DNA from: Gammaproteobacteria bacterium
GTDB taxonomy: Bacteria; Pseudomonadota; Gammaproteobacteria; Steroidobacterales; Steroidobacteraceae
Length of the DNA: 35,257 bases
Reading direction: 5' to 3'
NCBI GenBank assembly: GCA_028293745.1
Contig: JAQGOF010000108.1
Location: forward strand, 1 to 35,257
In this document: in pieces, positions 34,730 through 35,257 of the stretch
Layout of the letters: each line of letters begins with the position of its first letter
How positions within the stretch are numbered: position 1 is the first letter of the stretch
Position numbers and translations under genes: made by a program
The notes under the pieces: generated by a model
Seen by the model: the letters and a program-made list of their open reading frames with translations, nothing else
Databases searched by the model: none
What the model was told of the DNA's origin: nothing

Positions 34730-35257
34730 ATGACCAAAAAATACCAATGAAATCAACAAGTTACGTTCTATAGTCTACCGAGTTCTGCTGACCTCTGGAC
34801 GTTTCTGGACGTCCATTGGGGTCTGGTGATTTTCCCAACATTTCGGCCCTTCCGCTGAAGTCTGCTTAGATCCGTCCCGATCTACTGTGATCCACCTGCA
34901 GCCAGCGCTCTTTGGAAGTATCTGGACTCGGGTGAGCGCAATAGTCTGGGAGCCGTGCACTAAATGCAGGGGACTCGCGCAAGGGTGGACGTCGCCGTCT
35001 CAGAGTTCGACCACCGACAGTGCAGCCACACGACATTTCGCGTGGCCAGCTGCCGCGTCACCGGCAGGCCGGTACCCGGTGTGATTGGGGTCTCGTGGCG
35101 CGCTCCAAAAAGAGGCCTTCCGCCGCCTCACGGACACGCGCATGTGTGAACCGCAATCGGGGCTGCGCGTCGTTAGCCGCTTCTCTTCTCGTCGTCCAAA
35201 TTAACGGCGCTCTTATTCGGTATCGATGCCCTGAATGAGTGCCGCGATCTCAGCCTG
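34730..35257. other. Gene-poor stretch downstream of tRNA-Ser
   Basis: No frame on either strand in these 528 bases has recognisable protein sequence. The first 130 bases are more AT-rich than the rest of the window. TCTGGACGT occurs twice in tandem (about 34795-34812), with TCTGGAC again near 34921. No second copy of the tRNA 3' end is present in the window, so an integrated element cannot be shown. Confidence 0.4.

Noticed and set aside
35213..35257. Minus-strand run QAEIAALIQGIDTE then TAA at the right edge
   Set aside because: It may be the end of a gene lying beyond the window, but 14 codons are not enough evidence.
1..35257. CRISPR arrays, insertion sequences, toxin-antitoxin or phage genes
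   Set aside because: I looked for regularly spaced repeats, transposase motifs and typical small gene pairs on both strands and saw none.

Overview
The window is GC-rich, gene-dense bacterial chromosome. The gene set fits a gammaproteobacterium: tadA next to mltF, a tRNA-Ser(CGA), a TonB-dependent receptor of the VTARKREE type, and many SDR, LysR and alpha/beta-hydrolase genes. Two tandem UrcA-family genes point towards the Steroidobacter/Nevskia side of that class. The taxonomic placement is inference; no rRNA or marker set is present.

Layout. 0-1 kb: a divergent LysR regulator (cut by the left edge) and SDR oxidoreductase, with a textbook T-N11-A operator between them. 1.2-2.9 kb: two small secreted UrcA proteins and an unrecognised secreted protein. 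3.0-6.3 kb: a large LuxR-type ATPase regulator (LAL class) followed by a DUF4242 protein. 6.4-12.3 kb: a run of four damaged genes, namely an amino-acid permease scrap, a frameshifted membrane-anchored protein, a TPR protein with an in-frame stop, and a TonB receptor with an internal deletion. 12.4-16.8 kb: an apparently intact CadC-like regulator with periplasmic TPRs, divergent from a di-heme cytochrome c peroxidase-like gene and a secreted protein. 16.8-21.8 kb: DUF2306 and retropepsin-like proteins, a cupin, an aromatic-acid-type MFS transporter and a small secreted protein, interspersed with relics of a GNAT acetyltransferase, a rhomboid protease and an O-methyltransferase. 22-29 kb: small stand-alone metabolic genes (two alpha/beta hydrolases, DUF1697, GFA, dienelactone hydrolase, a small zinc-ribbon protein, YjbQ, a second SDR divergent from a second LysR). 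29-33 kb: RidA/Lrp divergent from an EamA exporter and aldo/keto reductase, then an ABM-like gene translationally coupled to tadA. 33-35 kb: mltF, tRNA-Ser, and about 500 bases with no recognisable gene.

The main message is gene decay. At least seven broken or relic genes lie in the first 21.3 kb, several detectable only because a conserved motif survives in a short or wrong frame. The 22-34.7 kb part looks intact. The intact regulators that sit beside broken targets (LAL at 3 kb, CadC-like at 12.4 kb) may have lost part of their original regulon. I found no CRISPR array, insertion sequence, prophage or defence system, and no clear case for a wholly new system. The most unusual intact units are the LAL/DUF4242 pair, the unknown protein overlapping the MFS gene at 20.7 kb, and the palindrome-controlled ABM-tadA unit at 32.2 kb.
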